The translations under genes were made by a program, and so were the position numbers. The notes beneath the pieces are model-generated. The model did no database searches and was not told where the DNA came from. It saw only the letters and a program-made list of their open reading frames with translations. From Thermoproteales archaeon (GTDB lineage Archaea > Thermoproteota > Thermoprotei > Thermofilales > B69-G16), in contig JAGGZW010000031.1 in the NCBI GenBank assembly GCA_021161825.1, positions 1-37,681 of the forward strand: a DNA stretch of 37,681 nt. The letters run 5' to 3'. Below, piece after piece: positions 25,377 to 32,499 of the stretch. Positions within the stretch are counted from its first letter, which is position 1; every line of letters begins with the position of its first letter.

Positions 25377-25916
25377 ATGAGAGTTTTATCGAAAACTAAT
25401 GTTTATTCTGGTAGAGTATTTAATGTAATCAAGGAGACTATCGAGGATGAAAAGAGGATTTTCGAAGTTGATATTGTCGAGCATCCAGGCGCTGTCGTTA
25501 TACTTCCTCTGAGAAAGGATAAGATCGTTATGATTAAACAATACAGGTATCCCGTAAAAGAAACTATTTACGAGTTACCAGCTGGAACCATCGAACCTGG
25601 CGAAAAACCCGAAGAATGCGCTCTTAGAGAACTCGAGGAGGAGACCGGCTTTAGAGCTGAAAAACTTAGCTATTTAGGCTGTTTTTACGCGTCACCCGGT
25701 TATTCAAGCGAATTATTGCACGCTTTCACTGCTGAGAACCTGCACTTTGAAAAGCAAAATCTTGATATAGACGAGAAGATTATGGTCGCGGAATTTTCAA
25801 AAGAGAAAGTTCTAGATATGATCAATAGGGGCATTATAAAAGATTCTAAAACTCTTTCAACCCTATTCTTATACTTTTTAAAGACGAAGCTCCCTGGCGC
25901 TTTTCTAAAGCTTTAA
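25377..25916 (+). CDS. Nudix hydrolase, probable ADP-ribose pyrophosphatase
   Basis: 179 residues. The Nudix box is complete, GTIEPGEKPEECALRELEEETGF, matching Gx5Ex7REUxEExGU (about residues 65-87). Upstream lie VVILPLRKDKIVMIKQYR and ELPAGTIEPGE, typical of the ADP-ribose/NDP-sugar pyrophosphatase branch, and FYASPGYSSE follows, as in that group. It hydrolyses nucleoside-diphosphate compounds in the cytoplasm; the preferred substrate is inferred. It has its own TATA box. Its last 71 bases overlap the convergent flavoprotein gene. Confidence 0.93.
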   Translation: MRVLSKTNVYSGRVFNVIKETIEDEKRIFEVDIVEHPGAVVILPLRKDKIVMIKQYRYPVKETIYELPAGTIEPGEKPEECALRELEEETGFRAEKLSYLGCFYASPGYSSELLHAFTAENLHFEKQNLDIDEKIMVAEFSKEKVLDMINRGIIKDSKTLSTLFLYFLKTKLPGAFLKL

Positions 25917-26616
25917 ATTTTTCTAGGCGTGACTTGTATTCATGTTCATGCTTTTTAACTTCTTTTTCAGCTTTCTTTTTAGCATAAGCTAATGCCTTTT
26001 CATCGCTTACATACCATTTTTCAATCTTCTCCCTTTTCAAAATCTTAGCCATTAAAGTCACAACTCTACCTACGTTGAAAGCATCCATGCACGCGTTATC
26101 GTTTTCTAGTATATCTCCTAGTTCTTGATAGTATGCAAGCCCCCATGGAGGAATCACAAAGCCCATAGAGTTTAGTGTAGCGTATAAATTGGCTATTAAC
26201 TCTATAGACCCGCTGTCATTACCAACCGCTATAACGCCAGCAGCCTTGCCCTCTACCCAGCTTTTACCATCTATATAAATCATGTTTTCGAATACAGTGA
26301 GCCTATCAATGAATGTTTTTACTATACCGCTTGGCGAATACCAGTATATCGGCGTTGCAATTATAAGCCCATCGCACTTTAAGATCATGTCATATATTTT
26401 CCTCATATCATCATCTATGACGCATGGATAACGGCAAGCGTATTGATTATCGCTAACGCACCCTATACATGGTTTTATGTCGTAGTCAACTAAGAATATC
26501 TTATCCACGTTGGCACCTTCACTTCTAGCGCCCTCAGCAGCTATCTCCGCTATTTTAGCAGTATTACCGTATTTCCTAGGCGTTCCCAAGACTATAATGA
26601 TATAAGGTTTCTCCAC
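25846..26616 (-). CDS. Flavodoxin-fold NAD(P)H:FMN reductase / Fe-S flavoprotein-like
   Basis: 256 residues from a GTG start with GGTGG about 6 nt before. The N-terminus VLGTPRKYGNTAKIAE is the FMN phosphate loop, and ATPIYWYSPSGIVKTFIDR is the conserved flavin-contacting segment. A cysteine cluster CIGCVSDNQYACRYPC (CX2CX7CX3C) sits where iron-sulfur flavoproteins carry their [4Fe-4S] ligands. A basic, helical C-terminal tail (about 200-256) goes beyond the flavodoxin core. Cytoplasmic redox enzyme; the physiological partner is unknown. Confidence 0.85.
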   Translation of the reverse strand: MEKPYIIIVLGTPRKYGNTAKIAEIAAEGARSEGANVDKIFLVDYDIKPCIGCVSDNQYACRYPCVIDDDMRKIYDMILKCDGLIIATPIYWYSPSGIVKTFIDRLTVFENMIYIDGKSWVEGKAAGVIAVGNDSGSIELIANLYATLNSMGFVIPPWGLAYYQELGDILENDNACMDAFNVGRVVTLMAKILKREKIEKWYVSDEKALAYAKKKAEKEVKKHEHEYKSRLEKFKALEKRQGASSLKSIRIGLKEF

Positions 26617-26659
26617 ATTTTACCACCTTTAAGATTTTTCATTATTTTTAAAGATAATT

Positions 26660-27532
26660 TTACGAAAGATATACTAAATACACCGATAGTATTACAAGTA
26701 GAATCCCTATTAATTGTTTTCTCTTTATCTTTTCACGTAAGAAAATAGAGGCCATAATCAAAGATAATAAGGGCGCGCTAGAAGCTAGAATAGACGCCCT
26801 GGACGCCCCAATGTTGATTATTGAAAAGAAAAACAATACAGGTCCTATACCTATACCTAAAAACCCTCCAATTACTATGTAACCTAAGCCCTTTCTATAT
26901 CCTTTTATTTGATCTCTTTTGTAAGCTAGGTAAGGTAAAGCCATTAGAGTTAACATTGAAATACGTGTAAGATTTAGAATTAATGGCGTAGCATAATTTA
27001 ATCCTATTTTTGTAAATATCACGCTCAATCCCCAGAATACAGCAGTGATAAAGCTATAGAAAATTCCCCTATCCTCCAATTTTATTTTTCCCTTCTCCCG
27101 ATCCGAGTAAACCAAGAATATACCAAGAACAAGCACTAGTATGGATAACATTAGAAAAACTGTAATTGATTCGTTGAGAAAAATAAATGAGAATATGCTA
27201 GCAAATAAAGAGAATGAATAAGAAATTGGGTAAACTATAGATAAAGGAGTTATTTTAAGAGCCAAAAAGAAAAAAGTATCGCCTATAACTAAAGCCGTGA
27301 ACAATGAAAGAAAAGCGAAAAGCATAACATTTTCGTTAAAAACGATGCCAATATCTTCTTTTAAAATTAAGTTAACTAAAAGCAATAATAGAAACGTGGG
27401 AAAAGCCCGCAATCCACTTGCAAACAAAATATCTGGTTGTTTCCCTGTAAATCCTTTTTTATAAAAAACCGCTGCAATAGAGAAAGCTAGAGCCGCAGCT
27501 ATGCCGTACAATATTCCCAGATTCGCCGCCAA
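26660..27532 (-). CDS. EamA/DMT-superfamily membrane transporter
   Basis: 290 residues, about ten hydrophobic helices in two similar halves of five, each starting near LGILYGIAAALAFSIAAVFYKKG and GIFYSFITAVFWGLSVIFTK. This is the duplicated EamA layout of the drug/metabolite transporter superfamily, which exports or imports small metabolites; the substrate is not predictable. The TTG start is 6 nt past the HerA-like stop codon, and an AGGTGA ribosome site overlaps that stop codon, so the two genes are translationally linked. Confidence 0.88.
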   Translation of the reverse strand: MAANLGILYGIAAALAFSIAAVFYKKGFTGKQPDILFASGLRAFPTFLLLLLVNLILKEDIGIVFNENVMLFAFLSLFTALVIGDTFFFLALKITPLSIVYPISYSFSLFASIFSFIFLNESITVFLMLSILVLVLGIFLVYSDREKGKIKLEDRGIFYSFITAVFWGLSVIFTKIGLNYATPLILNLTRISMLTLMALPYLAYKRDQIKGYRKGLGYIVIGGFLGIGIGPVLFFFSIINIGASRASILASSAPLLSLIMASIFLREKIKRKQLIGILLVILSVYLVYLS

Positions 27533-27538
27533 TAGTGT

Positions 27539-29992
27539 TCACCTGCTGAGAATACGACCAGTATATAGGTTAGCTAAAGGTAAAAGTTTTTCTCTGTCAA
27601 GAATCACAGGCATCCACAAGATCGCAATTGTAGATATTTCAACCTCTCTTTTCCTAGGTTTAACTTCAATTTTTATCGCTTTATTTGAATCAGGTTCGTA
27701 TTTTCTAATAATTTCCTTTAATTCTTGATCCATTTTTTGAAGAAGAATTTTAAGCTCACTCTCCAGCTCTATTATGTCTTTCTCCAGCTGCCTAGCTTTT
27801 TCCTCTTTCACTCTAATTCTCTTCCTTATTCTTTCAAAAGTTGCAAGCTTAGTTAAAGGCGATCTACGGGAAAATATAGAATGTGCAATCGATGCCCCCC
27901 TTACAGTCAACTGCTTTTTTAACTCTGCAATATCGGTTTTCAACACTTTCAGGCTTGCCCTTTTAGAATCTATCTTTTTCATTAAATTAGCTATCTTCTT
28001 ATCGTACCATAATCGCTTTTTCTCATACTCCTTTTCCTCAGTCTCTTCGAGCTTCTTTCTAACCTTAGCCAGAAAAGAATACAATGATTCCCCAGGTTGC
28101 GAATATATCTTAAGTCCTTCATAGCTCCATACTGTTATCTTATAATTAGTTAATACGAAATCTCTGATTATTCTAAATATCTTCTTGACAAATCTAGCTT
28201 TAGCATAGGAATCTGGAATATCTACGAATTTAAATTCCTTAAGCCAGCTAGATGCAAAATCTTTACTATCTATATCTTTTATTTCTAAGCCGAAAATACT
28301 ATCTTTTGTAAAATCTTCAAATGTTAAGTTTTCCTTTACTTCCGATATAAGCCTAAGATTAGCAGCGTGGTTGACAGGCGGTTTTGACCTTGATACGAAA
28401 ATTCTAGTTTCTGACATCAATACCGGGTAATACGCTTTGATCCCATCAATTTTTATATTAAACCTCGCCGGCAGGAAATAGTTAACTAGAGAATCTGCTG
28501 TCGTCGGCGGCAACGCTAGAATATTCTTTTCAATTACCACCTTATACTCTGAAGGTTTCTTATGAATACGTATTTTACCTTCATATCTCTCGACAAGCTT
28601 CCTTATCTCTCTAAGCGTTAACGGGCCACGTAGATAGGAAAGAGCCCATCTCGTTTTAAAGAGTATTTGTTTGTTTTCATGAACATTATGCACAAGGAAT
28701 ATTCTCTTACCAAGAGATGATATGATCTGAGATATTCTCTTAGTCTCTATGCTAGCCCCAGCAGTTGTCGTCGCGATTTTTAATCCTTCCATAACTCTAG
28801 CTTTGTCATTTTCAGTTTGAAGTCGTCCGATCATCCATACTCCGGTGTTCGATAGAGCCTTATAGTCTAAATCGACGGGATTTTGTGTGGATAAGATAAC
28901 TCCTAGTCCGAAAGCTCTAGCTTGTTTCAGTAATAACATGAGCAAGTGTTTTGAAGGGGGATTTTTAGGATATGGTGGAATATAACCGTAAACTTCATCG
29001 AAGTATAGAAGAGTTTTTAATTTAGTAGTGCCAGGCTGTTTAAACATCCAACCATACAAGTTTTGGAGAATCAGCGTTACGGCGAACATTCTCTGAGCTT
29101 CGTCTAGATGGGCTAGGTAAAAAACTACAACTCTAGGATTACCATCGCGCGTCCATAACAGCTCGTCAAAATTCATGTGAATGCCTGAAAGCCAATTTCT
29201 GAAGCTAGGTGCCGCTATAACTCTGTTGAGAGCTATTACAAGGTTCCTCCTATCCTTCTCTGGTAGGAAAAAATCGACTTCTATCGCACCTATATTCCCA
29301 AAGGGGGGATCCAGTATGTATGCTAATAGTTTGCTGAAATCAAGAGTTTCACCGTTTTTCCAGCAGTATTCTATGATGTGTGACAGCAAGACGTGCTCAT
29401 TGCTTTTAATAGGGTCAGATTCTAAACCAGCGAGCTGTAAAAGCGCTGATACTATATTCTTTATTTTTTCAAGCAATATATCCTCGTGGCTTTCCCAGCT
29501 CAAATCTTCAGGCATGTTTAAGTCATGTAATACTGAAACTGGAGTACCAACATCGCTGCCGGGAGTTAATATTAATACCTCGCTACTCTCGTCAAGTCTT
29601 CGAATCTTTTCTATACTCTGGTCGTAGCTTTCGATGCCTTTTCTCCAAAGCTCTGCTATTTTCGCCGCATACTCTTCTATTTTCAATCCCTCTCTTTTCG
29701 CTTGGATGGGGTCTATCCACTCAGCAAATTCTCCTGGTGCAAGATTAGGAAATCTCAGTGCAATGTTTACGGCATCACCTTTAGGATCGATAATAATGAC
29801 GGGAACTCCATGCAGTAGTAGCTCTTCTATTAGAACTATAGCAGCTCCCGTCTTTCCCGAACCCGTCATTCCTATAATAACTCCATGCGTTGTCAGATCA
29901 TCGGGATCTAGCAGATAAGGCTGCGCTTCCTCCTGTAATGTTTCAGGGTTCACTAGCCTTCCAAGATATAGGCCTCCTGCCACTTTACACAC
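27539..29992 (-). CDS. HerA/VirB4-like P-loop ATPase with C-terminal coiled coil
   Basis: 817 residues. Walker A GMTGSGKTG is at 41-49, IIIDPKGDAVNI follows, Walker B TLLYFDEVYG lies near 328-337 and a STQNPVDLDYKALSNTGVWMIGRL segment follows; these are the HerA/FtsK-type hexameric translocase motifs. The C-terminal half is a helix-rich region, with a predicted coiled coil around residues 625-760. Family members pump DNA or act as conflict and repair ATPases; this long form is not classical HerA, and no NurA nuclease gene is adjacent. GTG 29992 is leaderless behind a TATA box at 30016-30023. Its precise role is unknown. Confidence 0.82.
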   Translation of the reverse strand: MCKVAGGLYLGRLVNPETLQEEAQPYLLDPDDLTTHGVIIGMTGSGKTGAAIVLIEELLLHGVPVIIIDPKGDAVNIALRFPNLAPGEFAEWIDPIQAKREGLKIEEYAAKIAELWRKGIESYDQSIEKIRRLDESSEVLILTPGSDVGTPVSVLHDLNMPEDLSWESHEDILLEKIKNIVSALLQLAGLESDPIKSNEHVLLSHIIEYCWKNGETLDFSKLLAYILDPPFGNIGAIEVDFFLPEKDRRNLVIALNRVIAAPSFRNWLSGIHMNFDELLWTRDGNPRVVVFYLAHLDEAQRMFAVTLILQNLYGWMFKQPGTTKLKTLLYFDEVYGYIPPYPKNPPSKHLLMLLLKQARAFGLGVILSTQNPVDLDYKALSNTGVWMIGRLQTENDKARVMEGLKIATTTAGASIETKRISQIISSLGKRIFLVHNVHENKQILFKTRWALSYLRGPLTLREIRKLVERYEGKIRIHKKPSEYKVVIEKNILALPPTTADSLVNYFLPARFNIKIDGIKAYYPVLMSETRIFVSRSKPPVNHAANLRLISEVKENLTFEDFTKDSIFGLEIKDIDSKDFASSWLKEFKFVDIPDSYAKARFVKKIFRIIRDFVLTNYKITVWSYEGLKIYSQPGESLYSFLAKVRKKLEETEEKEYEKKRLWYDKKIANLMKKIDSKRASLKVLKTDIAELKKQLTVRGASIAHSIFSRRSPLTKLATFERIRKRIRVKEEKARQLEKDIIELESELKILLQKMDQELKEIIRKYEPDSNKAIKIEVKPRKREVEISTIAILWMPVILDREKLLPLANLYTGRILSR

Positions 29993-30015
29993 CTGGAAAC
30001 TTTAAAGAGTTTGAA

Positions 30016-30023
30016 TATTTATA
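30016..30023 (-). promoter_or_regulatory. TATA box of the HerA-like ATPase gene
   Basis: TATTTATA (minus-strand TATAAATA) is centred about 27 bp upstream of the GTG at 29992. This supports a leaderless transcript starting at the start codon. It lies between the two divergent genes. Confidence 0.6.
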
Positions 30024-30048
30024 TCATTAACACCCACATTAAAATGAC

Positions 30049-30056
30049 TTTATATA
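30049..30056 (+). promoter_or_regulatory. TATA box of the YjbQ-like gene pair
   Basis: TTTATATA is centred about 26 bp upstream of the ATG at 30079, so transcription likely starts at that ATG. This argues against a TTG start at 30058, which would lie inside the promoter. Confidence 0.6.
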
Positions 30057-30078
30057 CTTGAATATTCCAATTATCCGT

Positions 30079-30444
30079 ATGCCGAACGTGTTAGAGATTC
30101 CGATGAAAGGAGAATATGACGTTTATGACATTACTCATGAAATATCAAAATATGCAAAAGAGAACAATGTTCAAAATGGTATTATCATAGTATATTCCAA
30201 AGATCCTCTTGTGCGTTTTATTACGATAGAATATGATGCCGATTTATTGCTGGATTTTAAAAAATTATTATCTGAAATAGCTGGAGATAATAGATTTTTA
30301 AAAGCTTCAATACTTTCTCCCTCTATAACAATACCAGTTATTAATGGTAGATTAGAACTAGGTTCTTTCCAGCAAATAGTAGTTTTAGATTTGAATGAAA
30401 GAGAAGGGATGAGGAAAATATGCTTTCTTGCAGTAGAATATTAA
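30079..30444 (+). CDS. YjbQ/UPF0047-fold protein lacking the catalytic histidines
   Basis: 121 residues from ATG 30079. The pattern YDVYDITHEI near the start, EYDADLLLDFKKLL in the middle and IPVINGRLELGSFQQIVVLDLN at the end matches the YjbQ (UPF0047) fold, some of whose members act as thiamine phosphate synthases. The HTT and H..NAxAH motifs of the family are replaced (YSKDPLVRF; RFLKASILSPS), so it is probably not catalytic. It overlaps the next gene, a second YjbQ paralogue that keeps those histidines, by 25 nt. A role as partner subunit is inferred. Confidence 0.75.
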   Translation: MPNVLEIPMKGEYDVYDITHEISKYAKENNVQNGIIIVYSKDPLVRFITIEYDADLLLDFKKLLSEIAGDNRFLKASILSPSITIPVINGRLELGSFQQIVVLDLNEREGMRKICFLAVEY

Positions 30445-30821
30445 CGCTTAAAACTTACGGTCCGAACAAACTATTTGATATAACTAGTGAAGTAGAGAAA
30501 ATCGCTCAAGAAATCAGGCATGGCTTGCTTATTTTACAAGCTAAGGGTTCTACAGGTGCTATAGTTTTACTTCCAGACGATAAACAGATCGTTTCAAAGT
30601 TCGAACATGATCTTTGGGACTTGCTTCCTGTTTACGGATGGAGACATCCTGGTAATGCTTATGCCCACTTACGTTCAACATTGTTGAAAACAATATTAGT
30701 TATTCCTATCGTTACGGGAGAAATAGAGTATAATGCCCATATATTCTTTTTAGAAAATCAAGCCACAGTTAATAAGGAACGGCATATAATCGTGTTAGCA
30801 TATTCTACTATATCAGAATGA
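30420..30821 (+). CDS. YjbQ/UPF0047-fold protein, possible catalytic partner
   Basis: 133 residues. LFDITSEVEKIAQEIRHGLL is the family's opening and WRHPGNAYAHLRSTLL carries the conserved H75 and H83, followed by IPIVTGEI. Unlike its upstream paralogue it keeps the NAxAHL motif, though the family's earlier HTT motif reads GSTGAIV. YjbQ proteins form trimers. The 25 nt overlap with the upstream gene suggests the two make a mixed complex. The reaction is not known here. Confidence 0.75.
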   Translation: MLSCSRILTLKTYGPNKLFDITSEVEKIAQEIRHGLLILQAKGSTGAIVLLPDDKQIVSKFEHDLWDLLPVYGWRHPGNAYAHLRSTLLKTILVIPIVTGEIEYNAHIFFLENQATVNKERHIIVLAYSTISE

Positions 30822-30907
30822 GGGTTTTTCTTTAAATATCAATATGAACTAGGAGAATATGCTTGGAAAATTTTATTTTTATAACTAGCTGGGAAGTTTT
30901 CATCAAA

Positions 30908-30964
30908 TATTCAGCTTAGGGTGGGCCTGTCATTGAATCCTATCGTCTCTCCTATCATCATCTA
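30908..30964 (-). ncRNA. Candidate C/D box small RNA
   Basis: On the minus strand a perfect C box ATGATGA (30961-30955) is followed 40 nt later by a perfect D box CTGA (30914-30911). A weak C'-like ATGACAG sits exactly 12 nt before the D box, which is the usual guide length; the D' box is degenerate. The core is 51 nt, typical for archaeal 2'-O-methylation guides. A TATA box TTTATAAA at 30986-30993 places the start about 2-3 nt before the C box. The D-box guide is GCCCACCCTAAG. The target was not identified. Confidence 0.5.
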
Positions 30965-30985
30965 TAATCTTATCTATTTTTAACC

Positions 30986-30993
30986 TTTATAAA
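30986..30993 (-). promoter_or_regulatory. TATA box for the candidate small RNA
   Basis: TTTATAAA on the minus strand, centred about 26 bp upstream of position 30964. No gene begins downstream other than the small RNA candidate, which is why the element supports it. Confidence 0.45.
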
Positions 30994-31132
30994 TTGTTAG
31001 TTTATTCGCTTATGCTTGATGCCTTCCTAGTTCACAACTTTTTTCGACAAAACAATAGTCATTCAATAATAACAATTTTTTGTTAAATTTCTAAAATTTA
31101 TTTCACACAAAACGTAAAAATCTGAGGAGATA

Positions 31133-31570
31133 TTAACTCTTTATCTCTTTCAAAAGTTTATAGATTATTAACAACGATATAGTAGCGAATATTATGTAGC
31201 ATGATAAAGTGGATAAGCTCTCTGACAAAAATAATGCTAAAGTTCGATTAATTACATTTTTAATGCTAAAAAACGCTGCAATTAAAATTAACATATATAG
31301 TAAATTTCGAGTTATTGCATACATTTTAAGGAATTTTATTTTAAAATAATGCATACAAAGTAGTCGAAGAGGAAAGAGTAGCTTATATAGAAAGAACATA
31401 AAAAGTAGAAAAGTTGATATTCTTATTATATCGCCTAACGTTATCAAAGGATGTTTTATTATCACATTTTCAAACGTAACAATATATGTTATGCATAAAA
31501 ATATACATACTAGGATCAGGCAAATCAGATTTTTAACAAGTAAACGAAAGCCCAGCGATTTAATGGCCAT
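31133..31570 (-). CDS. Four-helix membrane protein, unknown function
   Basis: 145 residues with about four hydrophobic helices (about 10-32, 45-68, 85-105 and 115-138) and basic loops such as FPLRLLCMHYFKIKF. No motif or family was recognised. It is flanked by structured-RNA candidates and is not coupled to another gene. The ATG at 31570 has no strong ribosome site. Composition is AT-rich as in its surroundings. Confidence 0.55.
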   Translation of the reverse strand: MAIKSLGFRLLVKNLICLILVCIFLCITYIVTFENVIIKHPLITLGDIIRISTFLLFMFFLYKLLFPLRLLCMHYFKIKFLKMYAITRNLLYMLILIAAFFSIKNVINRTLALFLSESLSTLSCYIIFATISLLIIYKLLKEIKS

Positions 31571-31610
31571 ATAAACCCCTGCCTTGATATGCGATATTCA
31601 TTACGTTATT

Positions 31611-31672
31611 GAGGTCGGAAGGCCTAGCGCCGCTCATTAAATCACTTTGGCGCAGCCTCTTCATCCCCCTTA
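31611..31672 (-). ncRNA. Candidate structured small RNA (C/D-like) or structured leader
   Basis: A GC-rich island in an AT-rich gap. On the minus strand it reads C-like ATGAAGA (31664-31658), 12 nt, GTGA, 4 nt, ATGAGCG, 12 nt, CCGA (31618-31615). This is exactly the box spacing of archaeal C/D guides, but each box differs from consensus. The same segment can fold as GCGCC/GGCGC with a UGA-UUUA-AUGA loop, a kink-loop like shape that L7Ae could bind. A TATA box at 31694-31702 fits a start near 31672. It may instead be the leader of the gene at 31133-31570. Confidence 0.4.
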
Positions 31673-31693
31673 TTCGATTATTATTTCTCAGTA

Positions 31694-31702
31694 TTTATAA
31701 TG
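31694..31702 (-). promoter_or_regulatory. TATA box upstream of the structured RNA candidate
   Basis: ATTATAAAT on the minus strand. A start about 26 bp downstream would be near 31672, eight nucleotides before the C-like box. Confidence 0.4.
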
Positions 31703-31764
31703 TTTTGCGCGTTAAAAATTGAAAATATATGTAAATTAGACATATTTTGATTATTAGCTAACGC

Positions 31765-31771
31765 TTATATA
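31765..31771 (+). promoter_or_regulatory. TATA box of the protein disulfide oxidoreductase gene
   Basis: TTATATA centred near 31768. A start site about 26 bp on falls close to 31794, a few bases before the GTG at 31802, so the leader is very short. Confidence 0.5.
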
Positions 31772-31801
31772 CCTATTTATCTTTCATAGGAGAGAACTTG
31801 G

Positions 31802-32479
31802 GTGGTATTGTTGGTTATTGAAATTGAGGAATCTACGCTTAAAGAGGTTAAGAAATTGTTCGAAAAGCTTGAGGAAAAAGTTACTATATTCTTTTTCAGA
31901 AACCCCGAGGAAGAGTGCGTATATTGTGAAGATACTCTACAAATTTTAAAAACTATCGCTGGCTTAAGCGATAAAATAACGGTCATAGAAAAAGATCATA
32001 CATCAGAAGAAGCAAAAAAATACAACATACCAATGTATCCAGCAATTCTAATCCATGGAAAGGACAAATACAATATAAGGTTTTTCGGGATACCTGCAGG
32101 ATACGAGTTTGGAGCTCTTGTCGAGGATATAGTCGACGCCTCAACCGGACATCCAAAGGTAAATCCCCGCGTAGCTGAAATAGTTAAAACTATAGATCAG
32201 CCAGTAAGAATAATGGTTTTCGTAACTCCTACATGCCCTTACTGTCCTATTGCGGTTCGGGCATCTCATAGATTTGCTATTTTAAACAAGAATATTTACG
32301 GAGATATGATTGAAGCTTTAGAGTTTAATAAGCTAGCTGATAAGTATGGAGTATTCGCGGTTCCTAAAATTGTTATTAATGATAAAGTAGAGTTTGAAGG
32401 AGCGATGCCAGATTCCTTTCTATTATCTAAGATTTTAGAGGCTCTTGGTAGGAAAATTCCCGAAGATTTAGTGGTATAA
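31802..32479 (+). CDS. pdo: Protein disulfide oxidoreductase (two thioredoxin domains)
   Basis: 225 residues, the usual size of archaeal PDO (glutaredoxin-like PfPDO family). Each half is a thioredoxin fold with its own active site: C39-V-Y-C42 in the first and C145-P-Y-C148 in the second, with cis-proline regions YNIPMYPAI and YGVFAVPKI. The enzyme makes and rearranges intracellular disulfides, a stabilising feature of hyperthermophile cytoplasmic proteins, and can act with a thioredoxin reductase. This helps explain the Cys-pair protein at 10373. It starts at GTG 31802 behind an AGGAGAG site. Confidence 0.95.
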   Translation: MVLLVIEIEESTLKEVKKLFEKLEEKVTIFFFRNPEEECVYCEDTLQILKTIAGLSDKITVIEKDHTSEEAKKYNIPMYPAILIHGKDKYNIRFFGIPAGYEFGALVEDIVDASTGHPKVNPRVAEIVKTIDQPVRIMVFVTPTCPYCPIAVRASHRFAILNKNIYGDMIEALEFNKLADKYGVFAVPKIVINDKVEFEGAMPDSFLLSKILEALGRKIPEDLVV

Positions 32480-32499
32480 TGCTATCTTAACGTGCGGAT

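Larger units (their letters stand above)
30822..31132. other. Intergenic stretch of about 310 bp
   Basis: Non-coding and very AT-rich, with no convincing open frame on either strand. It holds one candidate C/D-type small RNA on the minus strand (30911-30961) with its own TATA box at 30986-30993. From about 31000 to 31132 I see only T- and A-rich sequence, likely the 3' end of the convergent-side transcript of the gene at 31133-31570. Confidence 0.6.

Noticed and set aside
29181-29918. Plus-strand open frames opposite the HerA-like gene
   Set aside because: The minus-strand protein has its Walker A motif there; the opposite frames are Ser-rich artefacts.
31611-31672. H/ACA guide RNA reading of the GC-rich island
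   Set aside because: A pocket-like internal loop and k-loop can be drawn, but there is no ACA box at the expected place, so the C/D or leader readings are preferred.
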